In this document: positions 14,424 to 23,751 of the stretch, in pieces
How positions within the stretch are numbered: position 1 is the first letter of the stretch
How the letters are laid out: every line of letters starts with the position of its first letter
NCBI GenBank assembly: GCA_021808405.1
Contig: JAKBBQ010000010.1
Coordinates: forward strand, 1-32,051
Length of the DNA stretch: 32,051 nt
Direction of reading: 5' to 3'
Source: Pseudomonadota bacterium
GTDB taxonomy: Bacteria > Pseudomonadota > Gammaproteobacteria > Burkholderiales > Burkholderiaceae_C
The notes under the pieces: model-generated
What the model was told of the DNA's origin: nothing
Databases searched by the model: none
The model's input: the letters and a program-made list of their open reading frames with translations, nothing else
Translations under genes and position numbers: made by a program

Positions 14424-16802
14424 ATGACTTCCCCTCGATCCCCCCCCGACGCCTTGCCGGCGGATCCCGCGCTGCCGGCCACCGACCGCGCGCTGGGGCT
14501 GACGACCGACGAAGTCCGGCGCCGGCTGCAACGCTACGGCCGCAATGCCATCGAGGAGGCGCATGCTCCGTGGTGGCGCAGCCTGCTCGGCAGGTTCTGG
14601 GGGCCGGTGCCCTGGATGCTCGAGGCCGTGGTGGTGCTCCAGTGGCTGCTGGGGCGCGGGCAGGAGGCGCTGGTCATCGGCTTCCTGCTGGTGTTCAACG
14701 CCGCGGTGGCCTACCTGCAGGAGCGCCGCGCGCAGGACGCGCTGGCGCTGCTGCGCAAACGCCTGCAGGTCAACGCCAGGGTGCTGCGCGACGGCGGCTG
14801 GAGCCGCGTCGGCGCTGCCGAGCTGGTTCCGGGCGATGTGGTGCACCTGCGCGCCGGCGACCTGGTGCCGGCCGACCTGCAGTTGTTCGACGGCGTGGTC
14901 GCGGTCGATCAGTCGACCCTGACCGGCGAGTCGCTGGCGGTGGACGCCGGGCCGGGAAAGCCCGCCTACACCGGCTCGGTGGTCCTGCAGGGCGAAGCCA
15001 GCGGCGAGGTCAGCGCGACCGGCGGCCGCAGCTATTTCGGACGCACCGCCGAACTGGTTCGCACGTCCAGCGCGCCCAGCCACATGCAGCGCACCATCTT
15101 TTCGATCGTCGAGCGGCTGGTGCTGTTCGACCTGCTGCTGGCCGTGCTCGTCGTGGTCTATGCGCTGGGCCATGGGCTGCCGTTGGGCGATACCGCGGTA
15201 TTCGCGCTGATGCTGCTGGTGGCTTCGGTACCGGTCGCGCTGCCGGCCACCTACACCCTGGCCAGCGCGGTGGCCGGAATGCGCCTGGCCGGGCAGGGCG
15301 TGCTGGTCACCCGGCTCGCCGCGGTCGAGGAAGCGGCCGCGATGGATACCCTGCTGTCGGACAAGACCGGCACGCTGACGCGCAACCAGCTCAGCGTGGC
15401 CGCGCTGCGCGCGATGCCCGGAGCCGACGACGCCGAGTTGCTGCGCGCCGCGGCGCTGGCCAGCGACGAGGCCACGCAGGACCCGCTCGACCTGGCGGTG
15501 CTGGCCGCCTGGCGTGCCGCCCAGCCGCAGCCCGAGGTGCCGCCGCGCAGCCAGTTCCACCCCTTCGACCCGGCGACTCGCTCCAGCGAGGGGGTCTACC
15601 AACTGGGCGACGGCGCTTCGTGGCACGCGATCAAGGGCGCGGCGTCGGCGGTGCTGGCGCGCTGCGCGGCCGACTCCGAGCTGCAGGCGGCCGCGAGCGC
15701 TGCCGAGCAGGCGCTGGGCAGCGACGGCGCCAGGGTGCTGGCGGTGGCGGCGGGCGCCGAAGGGGCGATCCGCCTGCTCGGGCTGATCGCGCTGGCCGAC
15801 CCGCCGCGCGCCGACGCGGCCGAGCTGATCGCCAGGCTGCGCGAGCTGGGCGTGCGGGTGGTCATGGCCACCGGCGACGCGCTGCAGACGGCGCGCTCGA
15901 TCGGACACCGCCTGGGTCTGGGCGACAGGGTGTGCTCGGCGGCCGGCGAACCGCTGCGGCCGCAGGACTGCGACATCTATGCCCGCGTGCTGCCGCAGGA
16001 CAAGCACGCCATCGTGCGCGCGTTGCAGCAGGCTGGCCATGTCACCGGCATGACCGGCGACGGGGTCAACGACGCGCCCGCGCTGCGCCAGGCCGAACTG
16101 GGGGTGGCCGTCGCCAGCGCGACCGACGTGGCCAAGGCCGCTGCCGGCGTGGTGTTGACCGACCCCGGGCTGTCGGGGGTGCTGACGGTGGTCGCCGCCG
16201 GCCGCGAGGTGCATCGCAGGATGTTGACCTACATCCTGAACAAGGTGGTCAAGACCCTGGAGATCGTGGTGTTCCTGACCGTCGGCCTGTGGCTGAGCGG
16301 AGGCTTCGTGATTTCCGCGCGGCTGATCGTGCTGCTGCTGTTCGCCAACGATTTCGTCACCATGAGCATCGCGGTCGACCGCGTGCACCCGGCGGCGCGG
16401 CCGCAGCGTTGGCGGGTCGGCCAGCTGGTCGGGGCGGCCGCGGTGCTGGGCGCGGTGTCGCTGGCGTTTTCGCTGTCGCTGTACACCTGGGCCCGGTTGC
16501 GCCTGGGGCTGGCTCCCGGGCAACTGCAGAGCCTGGTGTTCCTGCTGCTGGTGTTCAGCACCCAGGCCAATGTCTATGTGCTGCGCAACGACGGCGCGAT
16601 GTGGTCCTTCGCGCCGGGCGTCGCGCTGGTCGCGGCCAGCGTGGCCGACGTCGTGCTGGTCAGCCTGCTGGCGCTGGCCGGCATCCTGATGAGCCCGCTG
16701 CCGGCCTGGCTGATCGCCACGCTGCTGGCGCTGACCGCCGCGTTCGCGCTGCTGCTCGACGGGGTCAAGCGCCCGGTGCTGCGCCGCTTCGCGCTGGTGT
16801 GA
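14424..16802 (+). CDS. Plasma-membrane-type proton-efflux P-type ATPase (P3A)
   Basis: A 792-residue P-type ATPase. TGES at 167-170 is the actuator motif, DKTGT at 313-317 contains the phosphorylated Asp, and GMTGDGVNDAPALRQA is the hinge. PVALPATYTL in helix M4 is P3A-like and unlike the CPx of heavy-metal pumps. There are two N-terminal hydrophobic helices and several C-terminal ones, with no metal-binding N-domain. Bacterial P3A pumps export protons and are often found in acid-exposed organisms. ATG 14424 has only a weak ribosome site; a GTG at 14376 is in frame. The C-terminus is short, without a visible autoinhibitory tail like that of fungal or plant pumps. Confidence 0.9.
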   Translation: MTSPRSPPDALPADPALPATDRALGLTTDEVRRRLQRYGRNAIEEAHAPWWRSLLGRFWGPVPWMLEAVVVLQWLLGRGQEALVIGFLLVFNAAVAYLQERRAQDALALLRKRLQVNARVLRDGGWSRVGAAELVPGDVVHLRAGDLVPADLQLFDGVVAVDQSTLTGESLAVDAGPGKPAYTGSVVLQGEASGEVSATGGRSYFGRTAELVRTSSAPSHMQRTIFSIVERLVLFDLLLAVLVVVYALGHGLPLGDTAVFALMLLVASVPVALPATYTLASAVAGMRLAGQGVLVTRLAAVEEAAAMDTLLSDKTGTLTRNQLSVAALRAMPGADDAELLRAAALASDEATQDPLDLAVLAAWRAAQPQPEVPPRSQFHPFDPATRSSEGVYQLGDGASWHAIKGAASAVLARCAADSELQAAASAAEQALGSDGARVLAVAAGAEGAIRLLGLIALADPPRADAAELIARLRELGVRVVMATGDALQTARSIGHRLGLGDRVCSAAGEPLRPQDCDIYARVLPQDKHAIVRALQQAGHVTGMTGDGVNDAPALRQAELGVAVASATDVAKAAAGVVLTDPGLSGVLTVVAAGREVHRRMLTYILNKVVKTLEIVVFLTVGLWLSGGFVISARLIVLLLFANDFVTMSIAVDRVHPAARPQRWRVGQLVGAAAVLGAVSLAFSLSLYTWARLRLGLAPGQLQSLVFLLLVFSTQANVYVLRNDGAMWSFAPGVALVAASVADVVLVSLLALAGILMSPLPAWLIATLLALTAAFALLLDGVKRPVLRRFALV

Positions 16803-16821
16803 GCGCGAGCGCCGCGATCGC

Positions 16822-17346
16822 CTACCTGGAGAACTGCTGGCCCATGCTGGCGCCGCGCGAAAGCTGGGTCAGGTAGGCGACCAGGTCGATCATCTCCGGG
16901 CTGTTGTAGCCGGGCGCCTTGCCGCCGATTCCGGCGCGCACGCAATGCACGATCTGCCGCTCCAGCGTGAACACCGCGTGCTTCTTCTTCTTGAACTTGG
17001 GGTATTTGGCCGCGGCGCCGATCAGGCTGGGCAGGCGCTTGCCGCCGGGGGTCATGCCCTCGGTCTTGCCGCCCGAGGTATGGCAGGCGGCGCAGGTCAT
17101 CAGGTGGTTGCTGAAGGAATTCGCCGGCACCCAGACCTGCTTGGTGCCGAAGGTGTCGTTGGCGAACACCTGCGCGCCCTGCGCGGCGGCCTCGTCGGCC
17201 GACGATACCCGGGCCGTCGCCGTGAACTTGCCGGCCGGCGCGGTGTCGGCCAGCGCCGGCACGCTGGCGGCCAGCGCCAGCGAGCCCAGGCACAGCATCG
17301 CCAGCGTGCGCCGGGCGGGGAAGGTCGGTGGGCGAAGGCTGGGCAT
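16822..17346 (-). CDS. Secreted monohaem c-type cytochrome, SoxA/TsdA-domain-like
   Basis: A 174-residue exported cytochrome c. The signal peptide runs about 1-33, ending in ALA. One haem site, CAACH, is at 85-89. After a lysine-rich stretch (KFKKKKH) comes TLERQIVHCVRAGIGGK, with Cys135 placed where SoxA and the N-terminal domain of TsdA carry a conserved Cys that is the second axial ligand of the haem. The ending NSPEMIDLVAYLTQLSRG also fits that family. I infer His/Cys ligation and a role in sulfur or thiosulfate electron transfer, but the catalytic partner is not in the window. GAGGAG lies 8 bases upstream of ATG 17346. A thioredoxin-fold gene lies 173 bases upstream on the same strand. 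Confidence 0.82.
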   Translation of the reverse strand: MPSLRPPTFPARRTLAMLCLGSLALAASVPALADTAPAGKFTATARVSSADEAAAQGAQVFANDTFGTKQVWVPANSFSNHLMTCAACHTSGGKTEGMTPGGKRLPSLIGAAAKYPKFKKKKHAVFTLERQIVHCVRAGIGGKAPGYNSPEMIDLVAYLTQLSRGASMGQQFSR

Positions 17347-17519
17347 GGCGTGGTCTCCTCGGTGTCGTGGGGCCGCGGCGGTCGATGACGCGACGCGGTC
17401 GGCGGGGGGAAGTACCCACAGTATCCATGGGCAGGCCGGGTTTTACAACGGCCCTGAAACCGCCGGTAGCAATTGCCGGCCGAGGCCGCGCGCTGCCCCC
17501 GCGCGCGCTGCGCGAAGTC

Positions 17520-17975
17520 TCAGCGCGCGCGCTGCGCGGAGTCGGCGGCCCGGGCCAGCGACTGCTGCACCAGCGCGTCGTAGAAATCCGGCGTGCCGAC
17601 TCCGACCATGCGCGGCGCGAGCTCGCGGCCCCCGTCGCCGACGAACAGCGCAGTCGGGGCCAGGCTCACGCGCAGCCGCCGGGCCAGCGCCCGGCCGTCG
17701 GTGGCGTCGCCGTCGAAGTCGCGCAGCGGCGCGCTCGAGTCCATGTCCACCTGCACCACCGGCTGGCCGCCGCGCGCCAGGTCGTCGAAGCTCAGCCGGC
17801 GCGCCTGTTCGCACCAAGGGCAGTCGGGCAGGCTGAACAGCACGACCAGCACCTGGTGGTGCTCGCGTGCCTGCGCCAGGCTGCGCTGGAGGTCGGCGGC
17901 AGCGGGCAGCGGCGCGGCACGCGCGCCGCCCAGGGCGATCAGCAGCAGCAGCGTCGGCAGCCAGCGCTTGAGCAT
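17520..17975 (-). CDS. Secreted thioredoxin-fold protein (SoxW-like), CPWC motif
   Basis: A 151-residue protein with a signal peptide (MLKRWLPTLLLLIALGG..., cleavage near residue 20) and a thioredoxin fold. VLFSLPDCPWCEQARRL holds the redox pair C52-C55, and VSLAPTALFVGDGG includes the cis-Pro region. A periplasmic disulfide reductase or cytochrome-maturation helper of the SoxW/DUF thioredoxin type is likely. GGGAG about 10 bases upstream supports the start. It precedes the cytochrome c gene, so the two may form an electron-transfer or haem-attachment pair. It could equally be a general thiol protein. Confidence 0.8.
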   Translation of the reverse strand: MLKRWLPTLLLLIALGGARAAPLPAAADLQRSLAQAREHHQVLVVLFSLPDCPWCEQARRLSFDDLARGGQPVVQVDMDSSAPLRDFDGDATDGRALARRLRVSLAPTALFVGDGGRELAPRMVGVGTPDFYDALVQQSLARAADSAQRAR

Positions 17976-18051
17976 CGTCGGTAAACTCCCGGGGGTTCCA
18001 GCCGCGCATGCTACAACGCCGGCCGCGCGCTCGCCGCCGGCCCCGCCGGGC

Positions 18052-19584
<1,533 letters not shown>

Positions 19585-19675
19585 TCAAATCGACGATCGT
19601 AGGAGCCGCGACGGCCGCGGCGTTTGAGCCAGGTAAAGCCCGACGCAATCGCCGCGGCGCGGCCCGCAGGCCGCC

Positions 19676-20686
19676 TCAGGAGCCGCCCACCGGGTCGCGG
19701 TAATGCATCCGGTAGCGCATATGCGTGGCCTGCAGCGCCTGCCGGCAGCGGTCGCAGGCGACCGTGGGCTCGAAGTCGCGGCCGCAATCGGCGTGGCGCA
19801 GGATCAGCGGCGGGCGGCCGCCCGACAGCCAGCGGTCGCCCCAGCGCAGCATCGCGATCATCGAGCCGAACAGATCCTTGCCCTTGTCGCTGAAACGGTA
19901 TTCGAAGCGCTCGGGGCCGCGCTGGTAGGCCACCCGCCTGAACACCCCCTCGGCGACCAGGCGTCCCAGGCGGTCGCTGAGGATGTTGGGGGCGATTCCC
20001 AGACGGGTCTGCAGGTCGTCGAAGCGCCGCACGCCGAAGAAGCCCTCGCGGATGATCATGAAGCTCCAGCGGTCGCCGATGACCCGCAGCGCGCGTGCCA
20101 CCGAACTCGGCCGTCTGCGCTCCAGCGCGGTCGGGTCGGCCGAACGCCGGGTCCTGCGCCGCAGCGGCACGGTGCCGCTGCCGGCGCCCGGGCCGTCGCG
20201 GTAGGACACCCTCTCGGGCCGGATGTCGCGCCGGCACTCCGAGCAGATCACCACCGCGCTGCAGTCCTGCCCGCAGTCCTGGTGCACCAGCTGCAGCGGC
20301 TTGCCCTCGGCGCCTGCCAGCCACTTGTCGCCGAAGGCCATCAGCGCCAGCATCACCGGGTAGAGGTCGATTCCGCTGGCGGTCAGCCGGTACTCCTGGC
20401 GTGGTGGAGCCAGCGAGTACGGAACCCGTCGCAGCAGTCCCAGCGCGGTCAGCCTGCGCAGCCGGTCGGCCAGCGTGGTGCGCGGCAGTCCCAGCACCTG
20501 CTGGAAGTCGTCGAAGCGCCTGACGCCGAAATAGCCCTCGCGCAGGATCATGAAGGTCCAGCCGTCGCCGATGACGTCGATGGTCCGGCCCACCGAGCAA
20601 TGGCGCTCGATCAGCGCTGCGCCGTGCGCGGTCGCGCGCCGTGCCGGCCGGGCGACGGGGACGGGGGAGGCGGGGTTCGCGGACAT
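19676..20686 (-). CDS. Tandem double-domain HxlR-family regulator
   Basis: A 336-residue fusion of two HxlR winged-helix units; family members are normally about 110-150 residues and act as dimers. Unit 1 (about 28-150) contains GDGWTFMILREGYFGVRRFDD and unit 2 (about 185-325) GDRWSFMIIREGFFGVRRFDD, so they are clear duplicates. Each ends in a CxxC pair (CSECRRD, CDRCRQA). The conserved Cys before the first helix is kept in unit 1 (ERHCSVGRT) but replaced in unit 2 (SSVARALRV). No good ribosome site precedes ATG 20686. It is divergent from the molybdenum-hydroxylase operon and is its most likely regulator. A single polypeptide could bind as an intramolecular dimer. Confidence 0.88.
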   Translation of the reverse strand: MSANPASPVPVARPARRATAHGAALIERHCSVGRTIDVIGDGWTFMILREGYFGVRRFDDFQQVLGLPRTTLADRLRRLTALGLLRRVPYSLAPPRQEYRLTASGIDLYPVMLALMAFGDKWLAGAEGKPLQLVHQDCGQDCSAVVICSECRRDIRPERVSYRDGPGAGSGTVPLRRRTRRSADPTALERRRPSSVARALRVIGDRWSFMIIREGFFGVRRFDDLQTRLGIAPNILSDRLGRLVAEGVFRRVAYQRGPERFEYRFSDKGKDLFGSMIAMLRWGDRWLSGGRPPLILRHADCGRDFEPTVACDRCRQALQATHMRYRMHYRDPVGGS

Positions 20687-20745
20687 GGTCGGGCGCTGCG
20701 CGGCCCCAGTCTAAGCGCCCGCCGCGCTGCGCAGAAGCGGGGCCC

Positions 20746-20774
20746 TTGCCAGCCGGGACCCAAAGTCCAATAAT
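20746..20774 (+). promoter_or_regulatory. Candidate sigma-70 promoter of the molybdenum-hydroxylase operon
   Basis: TTGCCA (20746-20751) and AATAAT (20769-20774) are separated by exactly 17 bases. This is an AT-rich island in a GC-rich intergenic region, pointing toward the thioesterase gene and leaving a 5' leader of about 115 bases. The spacer includes GGAC-CCAAA-GTCC (20756-20768), a short inverted repeat suited to a regulator such as the divergent HxlR protein. Confidence 0.5.
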
Positions 20775-20898
20775 GCAAGCAATAAGCCGGCGGCCGCGAA
20801 TCATGCGGTCTTTCGAACGCCCACGCGGCCGTAGCCCCGGCGCGGGGCGGCTCGACGGACCCGCGGCCGCGGCAAGCGACCAGGAGGCAGGAGGCGCC

Positions 20899-21336
20899 GT
20901 GACGACCAGGATGCAGCCCACGCTGCGCGGGGACTACCCGCATTTCGACGCGATGCCCACGCGGTGGGGCGACAACGACTCCTACGGCCACGTGAATAAC
21001 GTGGTCTATTACGCCTTTTTCGACAGTGCGGTCAACCGTCACCTGATCCAGCATGGCGTGCTGGACATCGCGACCAGCCCGGTGATCGGACTCGTCGTCG
21101 AGACTCGCTGCACCTTCTTTTCGTCGATGGGATTTCCCGACGTGGTGCATGTCGGGCTGAAGGTCGTGCACCTGGGTACCAGCAGCGTGCGCTACCAGAT
21201 CGGCCTGTTCCGCAACGACGAACCCCGGGCCTCGGCGGTCGGGGAATTCGTCCATGTCTATGTCGAGCGAGCGGCCAACCGCCCGGTGGCCCTTCCCGAG
21301 GCGGTGCGCGACGTACTGCGGCAACTGCTCGCATGA
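20899..21336 (+). CDS. Hot-dog acyl-CoA thioesterase (4HBT/FcbC type)
   Basis: A 145-residue hot-dog protein. RWGDNDSYGHVNN at 22-34 is the signature of the 4-hydroxybenzoyl-CoA thioesterase family, with the catalytic Asp in the RWGDND segment; VVYYAFFDSAVNRHL follows. It would free an acid from its CoA thioester in the cytoplasm. I place the start at GTG 20899 because AGGAGG ends 5 bases upstream. The ATG at 20911 in frame is an alternative, and the longer track ORF adds non-conserved sequence. First gene of the operon; the CoxG/crotonase fusion begins 36 bases after its stop. Confidence 0.85.
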   Translation: MTTRMQPTLRGDYPHFDAMPTRWGDNDSYGHVNNVVYYAFFDSAVNRHLIQHGVLDIATSPVIGLVVETRCTFFSSMGFPDVVHVGLKVVHLGTSSVRYQIGLFRNDEPRASAVGEFVHVYVERAANRPVALPEAVRDVLRQLLA

Positions 21337-21371
21337 GGCGCGGACGATAGCCCGACGACAAGGACAAGGCG

Positions 21372-22853
21372 ATGGAAATGCTCGGTGAGGCGCGGCTGGC
21401 GGCGCCGCGCGAACAGGTCTGGCTGGCGCTCAACGACCCGCGGGTGCTGCAGGCCAGCATCCCGGGCTGCGAGTCCCTGCAGGGCAGCGGCGACGACGCC
21501 TTCCATGCCAGCGTGGTGTCGAGCATCGGCCCGGTCAAGGCCCGTTTCGCGGGCAAGCTGATCCTGTCGAAGGTCCAGGCGCCGCGCTCCTACACCCTGC
21601 GCGCGGAGGGCTCGGGCGGGGCCGCCGGCTTTGCCAAGGCCGATATCGAGGTGTCGCTGGAGGCCCTCGAACCCAGCCTGACCCTGCTGCGCTACAAGGT
21701 GCAGGCGACGGTGGGCGGCAAGCTGGCGCAACTGGGCTCGCGCATGGTCGACGCCGCGGCGCGCAAGTCGGCGGAGGACTTCTTCGCCCGCTTCGGCGCC
21801 GAGGTCGCAGCGCTGGCCGCAGCGGGGCCGCAGCCCGCGCCGGCGCCGCTGGACCTGCAGGCGCTGGCCGGGCCTGCGGTGGCGGCGATCGCACAGGCAG
21901 GCGGGCAGGAACGCGGGCAGGAACGCGGGCAGGCGGCGCCGCCGCCCGCGGCGGGCGCGCGCGCCGCCGCCGGCCTGCTCGCGGCCTCGGCCGAGGAGGT
22001 GGCCGGGGTGCTGGCCAGCGAGTGCATCCAGGTGTGGATCGCCGACCACATCGCGCTGGTCACGCTGAACCGCCCGCGCAGCCGCAATGCCATGACCCTG
22101 GCGATGTGGCGCTCGATGCCCGCGATCATGGCCGCGCTGGAGCGCAATCCCGAGGTGAGGGCGGTGTTGCTGTGCGGCGCCGGCGGCGACTTCTGCGCCG
22201 GTGCCGACATTTCCGAATTCGCCCAGGTGCGCGACGACCCCGCGCAGGCGCGCGCCTACGAACTCGCGGTGGATGCCTGTTGCGACGCCATCGCCGGGCT
22301 GGCCAAGCCGACCCTCGCGGTGCTGCGGGGCTACTGCCTGGGCGGCGGAGCCCACCTGGCGATGAGCTGCGACCTGCGCTTCGCCGCGGCCGACGCGGTG
22401 TTCGGCATTCCGGCGGCGCGGCTGTCGATCATCTACGGGGTCCACGGCACGCGCAGGCTGCTGGCGCTGGTCGGACTGGCCCAGGCCAAGAAGATCCTGT
22501 TCGGCGCTCGGCGCTTCGATGCCGAGGAGGCGTTGCGCATCGGTTTCGTCGACCAGGTCGCCGGCGCCGGCGCACGCCAGCGCGGCCGCTGGTGGTCGCG
22601 CTGGCGCGGCCGCGCCGCGCCGGGGGCCGATGCGATGGCGCAGGCGCGCGACTTCGCGCGCACCCTGGCCGACAACGCTCCGCTGAGCATCGCCGGCGCC
22701 AAGGCCCTGCTCAACGGCATGGCGATGGGGCTGGGCGCGCTCGATGCCGGCCGGGCCGAGGCGCTGATCGCCGCAGCCTCGGCCAGCGAGGACTACCGCG
22801 AGGGCCGCGCCGCCTTCGCGCAAAAGCGCGCTGCGCGCTTCCAGGGGCGCTGA
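21372..22853 (+). CDS. CoxG-like SRPBCC domain fused to an enoyl-CoA-hydratase-fold domain
   Basis: A 493-residue two-domain protein. Residues 1-145 are a CoxG (carbon monoxide dehydrogenase subunit G, SRPBCC) domain: VWLALNDPRVLQASIPGCESL, then GGKLAQLGSRMVDAAARK. A linker (about 146-215), rich in Ala/Pro/Gln and carrying a 12-base repeat, joins a crotonase domain (about 218-490) with the oxyanion loops FCAGADISEF and GYCLGGGAHLAMSCDLRFA. The two glutamates of true hydratases are replaced: GGGAHLAM has His where Glu144 lies in rat crotonase, and IPAARLSI has Ala for Glu164. An insert rich in Arg/Trp (about 400-420) is also unusual. Hydration is therefore unlikely; CoA-ester hydrolysis or ring opening is possible. 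CoxG proteins are thought to help mature or anchor molybdenum hydroxylases. Confidence 0.9.
   Translation: MEMLGEARLAAPREQVWLALNDPRVLQASIPGCESLQGSGDDAFHASVVSSIGPVKARFAGKLILSKVQAPRSYTLRAEGSGGAAGFAKADIEVSLEALEPSLTLLRYKVQATVGGKLAQLGSRMVDAAARKSAEDFFARFGAEVAALAAAGPQPAPAPLDLQALAGPAVAAIAQAGGQERGQERGQAAPPPAAGARAAAGLLAASAEEVAGVLASECIQVWIADHIALVTLNRPRSRNAMTLAMWRSMPAIMAALERNPEVRAVLLCGAGGDFCAGADISEFAQVRDDPAQARAYELAVDACCDAIAGLAKPTLAVLRGYCLGGGAHLAMSCDLRFAAADAVFGIPAARLSIIYGVHGTRRLLALVGLAQAKKILFGARRFDAEEALRIGFVDQVAGAGARQRGRWWSRWRGRAAPGADAMAQARDFARTLADNAPLSIAGAKALLNGMAMGLGALDAGRAEALIAAASASEDYREGRAAFAQKRAARFQGR
21901..21933 (+). repeat. 12-bp in-frame tandem repeat in the CoxG/crotonase linker
   Basis: GCGGGCAGGAAC occurs twice in a row (21901 and 21913), followed by a partial copy (GCGGGCAGG). 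It encodes GQER-GQER-GQ in the interdomain linker, a place where length change is easily tolerated. Confidence 0.8.
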
Positions 22854-22866
22854 AGCCCTTGCGCCC

Positions 22867-23751
22867 ATGAAGCCGGCTGCCTTCGACTACCGCTGCCCCG
22901 ATTCGCTCGACGAGGCCTTGCGCATCCTGGCCGACGCCGGCGACGGCGCCAAGGTGCTGGCCGGCGGGCAGAGCCTGCTGCCGATGCTCAACCTGCGGAT
23001 CGTGCGCCCGCGACTCGTGGTCGATATCGGTCGGCTGCTCGAACTCGACTACCTGCGTCGCGCCGCAGACGGGGGGCTGTGCATCGGCGCGCTGACCCGC
23101 CACCGGGTGCTCGAATCCTCGCCGCTGGTCGCCGCGATGTTCCCGGTGGTGCCGGAGGTGATGCCCCATGTCGCCCACCTGGCGATCCGCAACCGCGGCA
23201 CCCTCGGCGGCAGCTTGAGCCACGCCGACCCGGCGGCCGAACTGCCGCTGCTGGCGCGCCTGCTCGACGCCACCCTGGTGGTGCGCAGCGCGGCTGCCGA
23301 GCGCCGCGTCGCGGCGCGGGACTTTTTCCTCGGCCCGCTCAGCCCGGCGCTGCGACCCGAGGAACTGCTGGTCGCCGTGGAGATCCCGGCGCTGGCCCAC
23401 CAGGGCTGGGGCTTCGACGAGGTCGCCCGCCGCGCCGGCGATTTCGCGCTCGCCGCCGCCGGCGTGGTGTTGCAGGTCGAGCAGGGGCGCATCGCTTGCG
23501 CGAGGGTCGCGCTCACCGGTGTCGGCGACGTGCCGCTGCGCTGCCCGGGCGCCGAAGCCCTGCTGGCCGGCAGGGAACTCGACCGGGCGCCGGACCAGGC
23601 GCTGCTGGAGCGGGCGGCGCAAGCCGCCTGCGACGGCCTGCAGCCCCGCCAGGACCTGCAGGCCTCGGCGGCGCTGCGCCTGCACCTGGCCGCAGTGGTG
23701 GTGCACAGGGCGCTGCGCAAGGCCTGGCAGCGCGCAACCGGAGCCGCATGA
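22867..23751 (+). CDS. Molybdenum hydroxylase FAD-binding (medium) subunit, CoxM-like
   Basis: A 294-residue FAD subunit of the xanthine oxidase/CO dehydrogenase family; it passes electrons from the [2Fe-2S] subunit to an acceptor. FDYRCPDSLDEAL starts the family fold. AGGQSLLPMLNLRIVRP (about 32-48) and the segment IRNRGTLGGSLSHADPAAELP are the two FAD-binding loops. The start ATG lies 13 bases after the fusion gene stop, and no ribosome site is seen, so coupling is likely. Its stop overlaps the [2Fe-2S] subunit start (ATGA). Confidence 0.93.
   Translation: MKPAAFDYRCPDSLDEALRILADAGDGAKVLAGGQSLLPMLNLRIVRPRLVVDIGRLLELDYLRRAADGGLCIGALTRHRVLESSPLVAAMFPVVPEVMPHVAHLAIRNRGTLGGSLSHADPAAELPLLARLLDATLVVRSAAAERRVAARDFFLGPLSPALRPEELLVAVEIPALAHQGWGFDEVARRAGDFALAAAGVVLQVEQGRIACARVALTGVGDVPLRCPGAEALLAGRELDRAPDQALLERAAQAACDGLQPRQDLQASAALRLHLAAVVVHRALRKAWQRATGAA

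Noticed and set aside
14142-16523. 793-aa minus-strand ORF opposite the proton ATPase
   Set aside because: Antisense shadow, Gln/His/Arg-rich, without family motifs; the plus strand has all P-type ATPase motifs.
21372-22853. Frameshift artefact joining coxG and a crotonase gene
   Set aside because: The frame is open through a long linker with an in-frame 12-base repeat, and I see no stop, ribosome site or start candidate with homology-matched context between the domains. It stays as a real fusion, to be confirmed by resequencing.
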